From Roridomyces roridus (taxonomy: Eukaryota > Basidiomycota > Agaricomycetes > Agaricales > Mycenaceae): a DNA stretch of 64,000 nucleotides. The number at the start of each line of letters is the position of its first letter. Positions within the stretch are counted from its first letter, which is position 1. Made by a program: the position numbers and the translations under genes. Shown in pieces: positions 31,859 through 42,843 of the stretch. Location of the stretch: NCBI GenBank assembly GCA_029378245.1, contig JARKIF010000021.1, positions 124,001 through 188,000 of the forward strand, in the 5' to 3' direction. The notes under the pieces are model-generated. The model was not told where the DNA came from, searched no databases, and worked only from the letters and a program-made list of their open reading frames with translations.

Positions 31859-33208
31859 ATGTCGCACAGAGCGTCGCCGTACCCTTCGCCCAACCCACAG
31901 AATCGATACTCGCCGCCTCCTGCTGCCAACGAGGCACGTGGGACCGCTGAATCGGCATCTGCACCCGCTCCCCAGCGGCAGAGCCCACCACCACAGCAGC
32001 AGCAGCAGCATGTCCCTTACGCCTACGATCCTGCGCGAGGAGGTTATCCCACGCCTGGCTACATGTATGCCCCTCCTCCTCCTCCCGACGGATCGTCGCC
32101 ATATCCACGCTACGAGCCCTCGCCGTACCACCACGCTCCTCCTCCTCCTCCTGGTGGAGCCCACAACGCTCCTCCTGCTCACTACCCGCCCTTCCCCATC
32201 CCGCATGGATATCCTTATCCTTATGCGCCACCGCCTCCACCGCCTGCTAGCCACGCCCACGCCGGCCAGGCACCACCGCATGTTAGCGCTCCCGTCGGCC
32301 ATGGCGGGCCTGTCGAGCATACGGATGATGCTGGAACCAAGATTACCGATCGGATGCGTCGTAGATGCTTCAATTGCGGAACCACTGTACGTCCACTACG
32401 TCTTCTTTTCTTTGTTGTCTGACCATCGGCGATTCAGGATACGAGCACTTGGCGCAGGAGTAATCTGAGTCCAGGCAAAGTCGTGCGTCCTCCATCTCAC
32501 TCTCTCTTCTCTTTGATTCGATGGACGTTATAGCTCTGCAACAAATGCGGCTTGTTCGAGCGCACCCACAAACGTTCGCGTCCTGAACAGTTCCCACACA
32601 AACGCGGTGCGCTGGCCACGTCCAACCTGCCTCCTGCCCCTGCTCCAGGCCCACAAGTCTACCAACATCCTCCTCCGGCGCAGTACCCCGCTCCGCCGCC
32701 CCCGCCTGCTGGTGGTTACGTTTCGTATGGCGGTGGGCCGGGTGAATCGGCCAGTGCGCCTCCGCCTCAGCAGCAGGGTCATACCTGGGGTCCTCCCGTG
32801 CATGACGCTGCTCCTGCCCCTGCTCCCGCCCCAGCTGCGAAGAAGAAGGCCCCGGCTCCGCTTCGTGAGGACGAGCAAGATGAAATCGAGGATGACGGAG
32901 AGGATGAGGGAGATGATGATGATGGATCTGGGGACGATTATCATGAGGGCGCGAAAGGGAAAAGGAAACGCGCTGCATCGAAGAGGGGTAGAGGAGCTGC
33001 TGTTGGAGGAGGAGGTGGAGGGAGCGGGAGGAGAGGAAGGCCGCCGAAGGTTCCGAGGGTTGAGGAGGGTGGAATTGGTCGGGAGGTGCAGGGGAGTGTT
33101 GGTGGTGGTTTGCCGACGAATGGCGTTTCGGCGGAACCTGTTGTTGAAAGTGCGTTGAGGGACGCCCCGGGTGGGGAGGTGCCGGCTTCGGCCCCGACGA
33201 CGGCGTGA
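31859..33208 (+). CDS. GATA-type zinc-finger transcription factor
   Basis: Three exons. The first encodes a Pro/Gln/Tyr-rich activation-type region (PAPQRQSPPPQQQQQH, GYPYPYAPPPPPP) and begins the finger (RRRCFNCGTT). The second is DTSTWRRSNLSPGKV, the third LCNKCGLFERTHKRSRPEQFP. Together this is CX2C-19-CX2C with TTxTxxWRR and LCNxCGLFxRTH, a basidiomycete GATA subtype with a loop slightly longer than the usual 17-18 residues. Behind it come another Pro-rich part, an acidic stretch (32860-32945), a basic nuclear-localisation-like KGKRKRAASKRGRG and an AT-hook-like GRRGRPPK. Both introns are GT-AG with clean phase. It should bind GATA sites in the nucleus; targets are unknown. The gene stands alone between two inverted-orientation repeat arrays. 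Confidence 0.9.
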
Positions 33209-33359
33209 ATGAATGAATGAATGGTTGGACGTATGGTGCGTCCCTTGTTTCTCTAATCTCGATCTGCGGCTGACGATTCGTAGGACCTCCATCCACACTT
33301 TACAAATTTCCCGAGCTTTAGCCTTTTTTTGACCATAGTATGCCAGTGTTCAGTCTCCC

Positions 33360-33440
33360 TAGCGACACCTACCCACCTACCCTCCTACGTACTCCTACCT
33401 CCTACTCCTAGTCCTACCTCTCCTACCTTGGCCTCGCCTC
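33360..33440 (+). repeat. TCCTAC/ACCTAC microsatellite-like stretch
   Basis: A pyrimidine-rich low-complexity run of CCTACC / TCCTACTCC units downstream of the GATA gene, probably in its 3' flank. Confidence 0.7.
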
Positions 33441-33689
33441 CGTACCTGTCCGTGAATCGACTTGTCTGAAAGAGTATTCAGTACTGGTTACCTTCTTATC
33501 GTTATTCCTCCCCCGATCCGTCTCCGTGTCAGATCTGTTCTTGTTGAAATGAATGAATATTAGCTCTTTTTGTGGGCGTTATAGTTTTGTGTGAGGGCTG
33601 AGGCAAGATTGGTATGTTGAAGAGAGAACGTTGGCCGTGGTGCTGAGTAGAAAGATGCGCACCTGGTTGTAACTTCTCAACACGACTCG

Positions 33690-36190
33690 GCGGCGGGCGA
33701 TCCAGCTGAATTACATCGTAGGCGCCGTTCGTAATCGTTGATCTGTCTCTCGTTCGACTCGAGACTGGGTCTTGGACGGAAGGCATCCTATTAATGTTCT
33801 TTTACTCGGCTTACAAAGCTCAGCGCTCAACAAGCACTCAGTCCAAGTAAGAGCCCGGTGTTTGTTTCGGCGCCGTTCCGATTCGCTAACCTCCGTCTTT
33901 CGTTCGACTCGAGACACGGTCCTGGAACTTGCGGAGGACGCGTTGATGCTTTTGACTCGGCTTGTAAAGGTCGACAAGTAAATACTCAATACTTCAATTG
34001 AGAGCCCTGTCTGTAGGGCTGTTCGCTGACCCTGTCCTTCGTTCGACTCGAGATAGGGTCTTGACATGGCAAGAGAGTGAGTTAATGCTTTTTACTCGGC
34101 TTGCGAAGGCTCGACGTTCAACAAGCACTCAGTACAGTTGAGACTCGAGAGCCTGTAGCTGGTGTTTCGGCGCCGTTCCGATTCGCTGACTTGATCGATC
34201 CGTATCCGTCTTTCGTTCGACCCGAGGCAGGGTCTTGGATAGGATAGGAAGACAGTGTGTTGATTTTTATTCGGCTTACAAAGGCTTAACAAGCGCTCAG
34301 TACTCCGTACTTAGTTACAATTGAGAAGCCTGGTGTTTCGGCGCCGTTCGATGACATCTGTCTCTCGTTCGACTCGAGATAGGGTCTTGATATGGCAAGA
34401 CAGTGCGTTAATGCTTTTTACTCGGCTTACAACGGCTCAAAGCCCCACAAGCACTCAGTACAATTGAGACTCGGCAGCCTGCAGCTGGTGTTTCCGCGCC
34501 GTTCCGATTCGATGACCTCCGTCTTTCGTTCGATTCGAGACTGGGTCCTGTTGCCAATGGTTGAAGTTTTATTCGGCTTAAAGCTCAGCAAGCACTCAGT
34601 ACTTTGAGAGCCTCGTGTTTGTTTCAGCGCCGTTCCGGTTCGCTGACCTCTGTATTTCGTTCGATCTGAGACTGGGTCCTGGAGCTTGAGGAGTGTGTTA
34701 GTGTTTTTTATTCGGCTGGCTTAAATAACCAATCAGTGAAGTTGAGAAGCCCTGTATGACCGTGGACCTATCGTTCGTCGTCAGCAATCGAGCTGATGCA
34801 TACATCGCGATGCACCTGCGCCTCGTTCGACTCGGGGTCGGGTCATGCTGGTAGTGGATAGTTCCTTTTTAAATATCTGGTTCACCACTTTGATCAATAC
34901 CGTGGATCGAGTGTTTTGTAGGCAAACTCGTCCAACCTCGAATTCTAAGTAAAATCAAGAAGTCGTAGGCGCCGTTCCCATTCCAATTTCGCAGACCTCC
35001 GTCTTTCGTTCGACTCGAGACTGGATCCTGAGGAAGGTGTCCGATCCCTTTTACTTAGTTTCGAACGAAGAATTCAACTCTGAGTGCTCAGTAATTACTC
35101 TGTCCCTTGCTGCCATAGGCGCCCTGCCCATTCGAATTTCGCTGACCTCCGTCTTTCGTTCGACTCGAAGCAGGGTCCTGAGGAAGGAGTTGAATCCCTT
35201 TTGCTTGTCTTACAAAGGCTCAACAAGAACTCAGCACTACATAATTGAGAGCGTTGTATGACAGTGGACATGTCCTGCCGGAAATCACCAGCAATCGAGC
35301 TCATACGATGCACCTGCGTTCTCTGTTCCACTCGGAATCCGGGCATGGGTACTTCCTCATCATTCTTGGCTTTTGATTTTTGTCTGGTATGGATGACGTC
35401 AAAACCTGGCAATCTCAAGTAGTTTCGAAAGAGGCAATTCAACTCTGACCGCAGCTCAGTGCTTTGCTGACCAGTTGAGCTGAAGTTTGCGTCTGGGGAC
35501 AAACGTCCGTTCGATCTGTCTCATTCAGCAATAGCCCACGCAGCTTTTTACTTCGTGGAGCTGTTGTTCCGGGTATGGGTCGTCCGCTTTTGATTTCGAC
35601 TCTTGAACTTTAACGAGGAGAACCTGCCTTGAATTGCTCGCGCAAGGCAGAAATTTGAAACTCCAGCCCCTACCATGCACCTGTGCCCTCGTTCGATTCG
35701 GGATCGGGTCATGTCCCGACACAACTCCAGCCTTTTATTCTGGTCCACCGTGTTCCGTTCAGAATCGTATGCCTCCCCAAGCTCGTTCAATCTCGAGGTC
35801 AACAATTTTTTTTTCGAACGGAGGTTCAGCTCTGAGCGCTCGCAGTGGTCGGTCCCTTGCTTGGATCGTAGGCGCCGTTCCGAATCTCTGACCTCCGTCT
35901 TTCGTTCGACTCGATCCTAGTTGTGGATATGGGTTCGACGCCGGAATCCCATTTACTCGTGTTGCAAAGCTCAACAAGCACTCAGCCTTGTGTTCCGGCG
36001 CCGGCGTTGGCTCACCTTCGTCATTCGTTCGACTCGAGACAGGGCTCTTTGCAAATGGTGTATTTACCTTTTACTCGGCTCACAATCACCAGCAATCGAG
36101 CTCATGCCATGCACCTTCCTCCGTTCGACTCGGGGTCGGGTCATGCTGTGGGATTCTTGTGACAGCGGAGTGACATGTGATCGATGTGAT
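33690..36190 (+). repeat. T-arm/B-box-like tandem repeat array, right of the GATA gene
   Basis: At least fourteen to sixteen units, about 95-190 bp each, share the core CGTTCGA(C/T)TCGAG. Cores start at 33751, 33901, 34040, 34214, 34366, 34527, 34658, 34824, 35007, 35157, about 35324 (decayed), 35508, 35689, 35903, 36026 and 36122. Two unit types alternate. Type one reads GGCGCCGTTC..., CTGACCTCCGTCTTTCGTTC, then CTGGGTCCTG, with TTTTA(C/T)TCGGCTTACAAAGC and CAAGCACTCAGTAC between units. Type two reads CAATCGAGCTCATGC, GATGCACCTGCGCC, GTTCGACTCGGGGTCGGGTC. The second is the reverse complement of the extended motif of the left array. GTTCGANTC is the invariant heart of the Pol III B box; the flanking bases differ from a tRNA. 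Confidence 0.85.
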
Positions 36191-36199
36191 CACTGATCC

Positions 36200-37337
36200 G
36201 GGCCTTCTTCTCCTCACACCACGACCACTCTCCGCAACAGAGCGGGCTACAGCCGCGAATCCACCCTCAAGCATCTTCCAAATTCTTCCCCCCGGACCTG
36301 CTGGCTGACGCTCGACCACATCGAATGCTCCATCAGCGCTTGTCGTGACTGTTCGTGTCCCCGCTGCCGCCACCTCGCACACCAGCGGCGTCCTTGACTC
36401 TGGAGTACAAGTTTCTTTCGGTTGTTACTCGCCTGCGAACACTTATCCACGCGGCCATTGTTACTAACCTTGGCACTTACCAACGTCCTATCCGTCTCCG
36501 AAGCGCAAGACGCCGAGGAGAGTGTATGTATCTGTTTCGTCGAATTTGTCTCGCTCAATCTAATTCGCTTTTCACAGCTGTCTTTGAGATTTATGGGGGG
36601 CGGTTACATTAGCCTTCAAATCCGCTTCAAGCGCACAACTTCCCAGTAAGTATCCATTGTGCATGTTGATGGCTCCCTCCGTGTCTGACCCCAAGTGCTG
36701 CTAGCGTCCGAGGCGCATGTGCGAACGAACTTGAGTGTTGACAGATAAAACCTTGTGTCGTTCGACTAGGCTGGCTGGCTATCTGTGTACTTTCATGTAC
36801 CCATTGGATTTTGCTGGCTCTTCCCCAATTTGAATTTGGCAGTACAAATCACTCGTACTCCCACGCAAAGCAGTGGCCTCAATCCCCAGGTGATCGTCAT
36901 GCACTATCATCCCTTCAAGTTACCACAGCCTTAGCACTCTTCTTTTTCATTCGTCGTCGACCGGTCGTCTGGCTGTAACTGCTTGCCACTCCGAACAGCG
37001 CCCAGAGGCACTCAATAGGACTCGGAGCTCAATCACCTTGGAAGACGGCACAGTTCGACATGGGATTGTGCGCGCGGTGTTTCCCGATCCGTTTCCTAGG
37101 ACACGCATACATATGCCGCATTGACATTTGCAGATGGATTTTCTTTGGACTTTCTTCTGCTTTTAGATTCCGCGGCCCGTCCTTTGATGGACGGACCAAG
37201 AGAAGTGTCCTGCCAGTGCTTGATTGAGCTCCCCTGTTTTCTTCCCGAGGTAAATTCGGAACTTGGCTCGCCGGACACCAACGTATCAACAGTCTGTCAA
37301 TAGGCTCCAATGTGTATGCGTGCACCCTCAGGCTGTC
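36200..37337. other. Intergenic, possibly gene fragments
   Basis: Plus-strand frames such as AVFEIYGGR after a GT-AG-like intron (36521-36577) hint at a small spliced gene near 36350-36650, but no start, conserved motif or consistent frame was found. One more motif copy (CGTTCGACTAGG) lies near 36757. Confidence 0.3.
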
Positions 37338-38279
37338 ATGTCGCTCACCCGTAATGTCAGGTGTGTCATTAGCTCGTTCGACCATCTACAGCTGCTCAAT
37401 CATTGCGACGAAGCTGTGATTCTATGCATCCGCGGATCGTAAGTGATATTTGCGGCTGAAGCAACGATTGCCGAGATGTTAACTGTAGGCTGTAGCTCCC
37501 TGTTTTCTCCCTTTCTCAGAAATCTCTCTCACGCAAAGTGCTTCACTGCGACCGGCCTTTCCGCAAGTATATGCAACGGCGCGCGCAGCACTGTGAGGCC
37601 ACGTGGAATCCCGAGTCCTTTCTGCGAGGGGACTTTTTTACTGTCCCGCGTTGCCATCATTTCTCTAGATATCATCCCGAGTGCGTGTTTCCTTTGCTGA
37701 ACGGTTGACCAGGTACGGGATTGCGCTGGGAAATCTGCCCCTTTCAAGGCCGAGGTGGAACTCGCATCGATCGGCTTCCTCGGAAACATCGCTCTGCAAA
37801 AAGTATTGAATCCTCTCATGCACTCCTTCCAACGCTCATTCTCAGTTCACGCATCGACCCTCGCCCCGGGGCACCCATACCCATTTACCGACCCATCCCG
37901 CACATCGTGCATCGTCCATTACACCGAATTCCGCGGGATGGGTGCGCCGTCGCTGGATTTCGGATCCGTAGGCGATGTGTACATCGACCTTAATTCACGG
38001 ATGCACGCCTTGTACTGGTGTGATCGCGCTGGGAACGCCGGGGCGCGCCAGTGGAGAAGGTGGCTCGCCGTCCTCGTCCATAGAGCACCGCTGCACAGGT
38101 ACCTCGTCGCCCACCCTTGGGCGCGAAACCCTGAGACGTCGGATGTGTTCTTGTGGGCCGATCCGGGGAGTGTTTCGTGGAAGTCCCAGGAGGCGGTGTG
38201 TGCCAGCAGAAATGAGGCGCGTTCAGGTTCCACTGCTTCAAAGAGGAAACAATTAATTTGGCTTGTAGATGAGCCGTAG
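37338..38279 (+). CDS. Basidiomycete protein of unknown function
   Basis: Starts MSLTRNVRCVISSFDHLQLL. A GT-AG intron (37439-37493) leads to SLFSPFLRNLSHAKC. The last long exon contains FLGNIALQKVLNPLMHSFQRSFSVHA, GHPYPFTDPSRTSCIVHYTEFRGMGA, MHALYWCDRAG and RAPLHRYLVAHPWARNPETSDVFLWADP. This C-terminal pattern (PYPFTDP, IHYTEFR, HALYW, PHPWA, D.(F/Y)LW) belongs to a widespread agaric family without known function. The middle junction near 37682-37712 is unresolved; it would need a 30-nt GC-AG intron. The end overlaps the start of the next gene by a few bases, so the true stop may differ. Confidence 0.5.
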
Positions 38280-39341
38280 AAACATCGCGCCCATTGTGCC
38301 CGGCATAGTTCCGGACATCGCTGTTCTCATTTCGCAGATCCTGCACCGGATGCTAGAGGGTGAGCAGTCTGGTACACCAGGGAGGGAGCGTAGACTGGGG
38401 GGTTCCCAGCATCCAGATGCTGGCGGTGTCTCTCGTCCGACGGGACGGTATCCGATTCCTGCCGCCACGCTGCCACTCGTCGGTCCCACTCGGCCTTCCT
38501 ATGCCAGCCTTGGAGGTCAACACACGCCACAGAAGGCATTTCCGGGTCCAGTGTCTTACGAGGAACGGTGCAACCAGGCACTGGATGGGATGCAGAGAGC
38601 GCTTAAGGCGGAGCAGAGATCTAAACAAGGTGGGGTGAAGATTGCGCCTCACAATATATAGTACTCAACTCATTTCTGATTTAGAGCTGAGACTCAAATC
38701 ACGGGAACTTGCCGCCTGTACGGTTCATTCATCCAAGATCATGACCCTCGGCTGATAGGGTGACTTTCCAGTGAAGAAGAAGGAGAAGGAAACCATCGGC
38801 AGTACGTCGCACCGCTTCGCTATCGACTTGACCTCCTCCTCAACCAACGAACAGAGTCGTATTTGTACCAGAAGCGCGAGCAGGAGCTGGTAGCCGGTGA
38901 GTTGTCATGTCCTCCGATTCAAACGTTAGTGGCACGAGCTCGAAATCCAGCTCTGGCAGCAGCGGAACAACGCTCGTCGGCGGAACTGCAGGAAATTCGA
39001 GCAAGTGAGAGCGTTCTCCTCAGTTGCAGACTCCCAATGTTAATCGAGTATCTAGCGACGAGTGCACTTCAGAGGAAGGCACAGGTCTCTCGTCGGGATA
39101 CGCAGTGTGCCGGTGCGTAATATCGTGTTGATGGCAGGCAACTTGTTGATTTGATTTGCGAGTAGTTGAACGAGTTCGGCGAACTAAAGAAGGTGACCCT
39201 GATTCCTTGTTTCCCTGTTTTTTCCTTGGCATCCATTGATTGTTCACAGAATTGGCTGCGATCCAGAGGAAGATTTCAAACCTTCAATCTCGAATTTCTC
39301 CGAGTGGTCCGGTCGGCAAAAATCGAGTCTATGCGGAGTGA
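38269..39341 (+). CDS. Coiled-coil protein of unknown function with serial phase-1 introns
   Basis: Starts MSRRNIAPIVPGIVPDIAVL. A Pro-rich linker is followed by SYEERCNQALDGMQRALKA. Six short exons then join in one frame: EQRSKQ-ELRLKSRELAA, LKKKEKETIG, KSYLYQKREQELVA, VARARNPALAAAEQRSSAEL, QEIRA-IERVRRTKE, ELAAIQRKISNLQSRIS, ending GPVGKNRVYAE (stop 39339-39341). Every intron that can be placed (the first at 38630-38684) is GT-AG and phase 1. The joined sequence is a long charged helix, so a coiled coil is very likely; no named family is recognised. That a gene is present is supported by the splice consistency. Confidence 0.65.
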
Positions 39342-39621
39342 GGCGGTGACTTGGGGCGTGTACGGCGAAGCGGCGCAGCGCCTGCGCATTTGGGGATACA
39401 ATAGCGCCGAAGATCTTGTTCAGTGAAGTCAAATGCTAGACCGTCCACCAGTGTAAATCGACATTTTCGCGTCGCAAGCTCCCGATGAGCGAATGACTTC
39501 ACCTCCGCTTGACCCCTTGTCGACGATGAGCTCAAACGAGGCGGGATTATGGTCGTAGGGAGTTCCTGGTATGTGGGCCACATGTACATGTACACGGGCG
39601 GGGTTTAGTAAGGCTTCAGGC

Positions 39622-40107
39622 ATGGAGTCACAGTCGAACGTGGGGCGGAGAAGGAGAAAGGCGCGATCGCGAGCACGATGTTGGAACGAGCAAGTGCTTC
39701 GCGGGAGGGAGTCAAGAGTGAGCCTACTCTGAGCCGACTACGGGCATCCGACCACCATCGCGTGTGGGACAACTAATTAGGAGGACCGCAGAGCAGTTGC
39801 TCTATTCGATGGAGGCCAGGTTCTCTCACAGTAGCGGAGCTTGGGTCCAGTGGTAGCCTTCGGCTGTAGCTTGCCACAAGAATTCCACATGCGCCGGTGG
39901 CAGCGCCACAAACACATTGCTTGTTTTGCGTGCACGGCGTTCCAGGAGCTGGCGTGGGGAGATGCACCAGGGACATCGGATCTTGGCGAGTGGGCGATGC
40001 GAGAAGCATACAGCATAGCTAGGAAGATGGAGCGGCATTACGCGCAGCTCCACAAGTCGGCAGATAAAAATGTGCGACTGCGGGCGGGTATGGTCGTTGG
40101 TATGTAG
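39622..40107 (+). CDS. Possible uncharacterised gene
   Basis: Two open stretches on the plus strand could be exons: GVTVERGAEKEKGAIASTML...DHHRVWDN, and MRRWQRHKHIACFACTAFQEL...AREAYSIARKMERHYAQLHKS ending at 40107. No intron joining them was identified and no family is recognised. A real gene is plausible but unproven. Confidence 0.25.
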
Positions 40108-40351
40108 ATTGATGTTTCATCTTCGGCTCATTCTGTAGAACAAGTCAAGTCGAGTTAAGGAGCCTCGTGAGGTGCATTGCCTCCAGTAAGGCAGGACCCA
40201 CCGAGGCAGTAATCTCGTCGGACAGCGTGAACAACCGGTGGAGTCTGAGGCATATATTCAATATTGAACACGCCTCCTGGACGGCAACATCTTTTGTCAA
40301 CCGAACTCTTGGGAGCACAACACGCTGCGATCATTCAAGGGAGAAGCAGGA

Positions 40352-40895
40352 TCAAGCGAGGGGTGGGCTCAAAAGATGAACATCGTCCAGCGGCCCAGGG
40401 CGGCCTCCACCCAAAGATCTGGTAACAGTTCCAGTGAAGAAGTCGACAACAGCATCCGAGTGTATGAATCGTCTCCCATACGCGAAAATATTGCGAGTGG
40501 ATAAACGAAAGTCTGGCCGCGAATTCCATGGGCCAGCCGAGTCGGAGAGGGCGTCTCTAAGCTGAATGGAGCGAGGTAAATTCCGATTTTCCACAGTTGA
40601 AAGATGGAACTGGAAATTGCCTAGCGAAATCCAATGAAATCCGAGCACATTAGTTTCATTCTTGTGCGAAACACGTGGCAAGAGCCGTGGCCGTAAGCCC
40701 GTACGCCGGGCCGGGATATTTTCCTGAAAAATCGGAGCCGTAAGATGATCGCTGAGCTAGGACAAATCCAGCGGCGAGCAGAAGGACGAGGAAGACGAGA
40801 GTGTGACCAAATTGTGATTTGATGTGACTCTCCGACGCGCCAAGACTTCTCATCTCGGACATTTCGGCCATCTGCTCCAGACAATTGAATCCCAT
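40352..40895 (-). CDS. Possible small membrane protein
   Basis: The minus strand opens with MGFNCLEQMAEMSEMRSL and a convincing membrane helix (TLVFLVLLLAAGFVLA), then RSSYGSDFSGKYPGPAYG. A different frame continues (GFHWISLGNFQFHLSTVENR...). An intron or frameshift would be needed. Not recognised. Confidence 0.3.
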
Positions 40896-41990
40896 TTAGC
40901 CGTTAGGTGGCCTCCGGATTTGCGGCGGCCGATCCACTTGACATGAACCCTCCTTCTTTGGACCTTCGCTCATCTTTGACCCTGCTGCGCTCCATATAAC
41001 CGTCTGCCAACGACGTCTTCATCCTCCGCCATGGATGCCGATCCAACTCGCAGCACTCGTCCCTGTCGGCCAGTCGGCAGGACTCGCCCAAAATACAGCG
41101 CCGCCTATTTTTATGCACACATCCTTGTTCCCATCGGAGAATCGTGCCTTGAGCGCAGACTCTTGATTCAGACTAGACATGGGGTGTGGTAATGGGAACA
41201 GCAACGGATGCGCTCAGACCGGGTGGCCAACCTCCGGTGTCAACAAGTGTCGATCGTACACAAAAGGCCCGCAGTGAGTGGTTCTTTTATGACGGACACC
41301 GATAGACCGTACGAGTAATCCCAGAATAGGTTCAAATGCATTCTGATCCATCTGCCGTCTGGTTTCGTCGTGCAATGAAAGTACTTACCCCACACACAAC
41401 AAGGCTCTTCGGCGATTGTCACCGGCGTGCGCCCGTGCGAGTGTGGCGGGGGATTTCCTCCTCGATGTGGATCTAGACGGCTTCATTATGTGGCCCCATG
41501 TTACTTGAAGGGAGAAGTCGGGAATACCTCGGAGCGATTCGCCTGGGTCCGTACACTGCCCATTATCCATTCGATTTTCCAAAAGCTGCGAATAGTTCTT
41601 TTGAGCAGCAATCAAGATTCCCTGTCTACTTCTCCGGTCGCGGATATAGGAGCATTTTAACTGTCTTTTAGGAAAACCTGTCCAACTGGACTATCTCCTG
41701 GAATTTCAGCACCAAAAAAAAAGGAAACCCTTACCTCCTTCGAAAAAGTTGGAAACGGATGGAGTCCCCATCAAAACATTTGTTCGAGGACGGGACGATC
41801 TCGAGATGGAATCTGACTCACCGTTTCTGTGAGAGTAACATGTTATGGTGATCCTGTCAAAGGCGGCGGAGCTCGACGCAACTAACCATCCTCCTTATGG
41901 ACACCTGACCCAAATACAGCAGTTGGAAGGCCAGGATATAAAGATCCACGTACGCGACGTTCGATTTCTGCTAACCAAGACCAAACTGGC
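40896..41990. other. Intergenic region, nothing recognised
   Basis: Short ORFs on both strands without motifs. A plus-strand frame starting near 41031 (MDADPTRSTRPCRP) is about 50 residues long and shows no family features. Confidence 0.4.
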
Positions 41991-42843
41991 ATGTCTGACT
42001 CTGACTCGTCCTCCACGCTCTCCCTTTCTCCTGGCATCCTGCCCCCGCCGTTCCCTATCCAACGCAAGCGTGCCCACATGGCCTGCTCAAACTGCCGCAA
42101 ACGCAAAGTCAAGGTATGTACGCGGTTGAGCTCAGCTCCGGACCGTCGCTGACGTGCGCACAGTGTAGCAACATCAACAACGAGGGCGGCGGGCACGAGC
42201 CCTGCGAGAGGTGCTTGAAAAGACGACTCGAATGCGAGTACGTCGCGGTAGCTGATCCGCTCCCCCCACGATCGAAGACGTACGGACATGGGAGTTGGAC
42301 GAGAAATCATTCGACGCAACCACCGTCTGAATCTCCGGCATTTCACGCATCTGGCATGAGGCCCCAGGATTATCCAGACCCATATCTTTGGGATTCAGCC
42401 TTCGGCGGAGACGGCTTTGGTCAAGGTCTTATCCAATTCACTCCGCCGAGAACGAACACGACGACGAGCGCGCACCCACGGCCCCTCCCCACGGCACAGT
42501 ATCCAATGGAATATCCGGAATCCGGCTTCCTCCAACCCGGGATGGGTCTTCCAGCTAACTACACCCCTGGTCTCCGAACGGCGTACACCAGCAGCAATGA
42601 CAACCATATCAAGCCGGAGCCGGGGGTAGAATTGGGGTTATCTTGGGAGCAAGGGGGCGCTTTCACTCATAGGTACGTCGTTCTCCCAATTGATGCCTTC
42701 CCCGGGTTCTGACAGTCCGCACAACCAGTTGTGCCTTCTGCCAGGGCCCATGTTTATGTGGACAACAACAACGACAATGGAATACTCATAATTATAATCG
42801 CGGACAGACCATAGACTCAGACTGTGGACGGACTTGGTATTAG
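41991..42843 (+). CDS. Zn2Cys6 transcription factor, short
   Basis: Starts MSDSDSSSTLSLSPGIL. The binuclear cluster is split by a GT-AG intron: ACSNCRKRKVK, then CSNINNEGGGHEPCERCLKRRLEC, giving C-X2-C-X6-C and C-X2-C-X6-C as in Gal4-type DNA-binding domains. A Pro/Tyr/Gly-rich region follows (YPMEYPESGFLQPGMG). A last intron joins GAFTHS to CAFCQGPCLCG, and the protein ends SDCGRTWY at 42843. At about 250 residues it lacks the large fungal-specific middle homology region of most zinc-cluster factors. The extra C-terminal cysteine cluster is unusual and may be a second metal site. It is nuclear, with unknown targets. Confidence 0.85.

Noticed and set aside
32370..33298. Long Pro/Ser/Arg-rich minus-strand frames over the GATA gene
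   Set aside because: They mirror the low-complexity Pro-rich coding strand and lack any domain.
33690..36190. Right-hand repeat array as a CRISPR-like array or as a repeat-protein gene
   Set aside because: Unit lengths are irregular and much longer than CRISPR repeats, the organism is a eukaryote, and frames through the units are broken by stops and shift between units.
39329..39623. Minus-strand frame with FELIVDKGSSGG, reminiscent of the active-site region of pepsin-like aspartic proteases
   Set aside because: The catalytic motif reads DKGS instead of DTGS, nothing else of the protease is nearby, and the stretch overlaps a better supported plus-strand gene.
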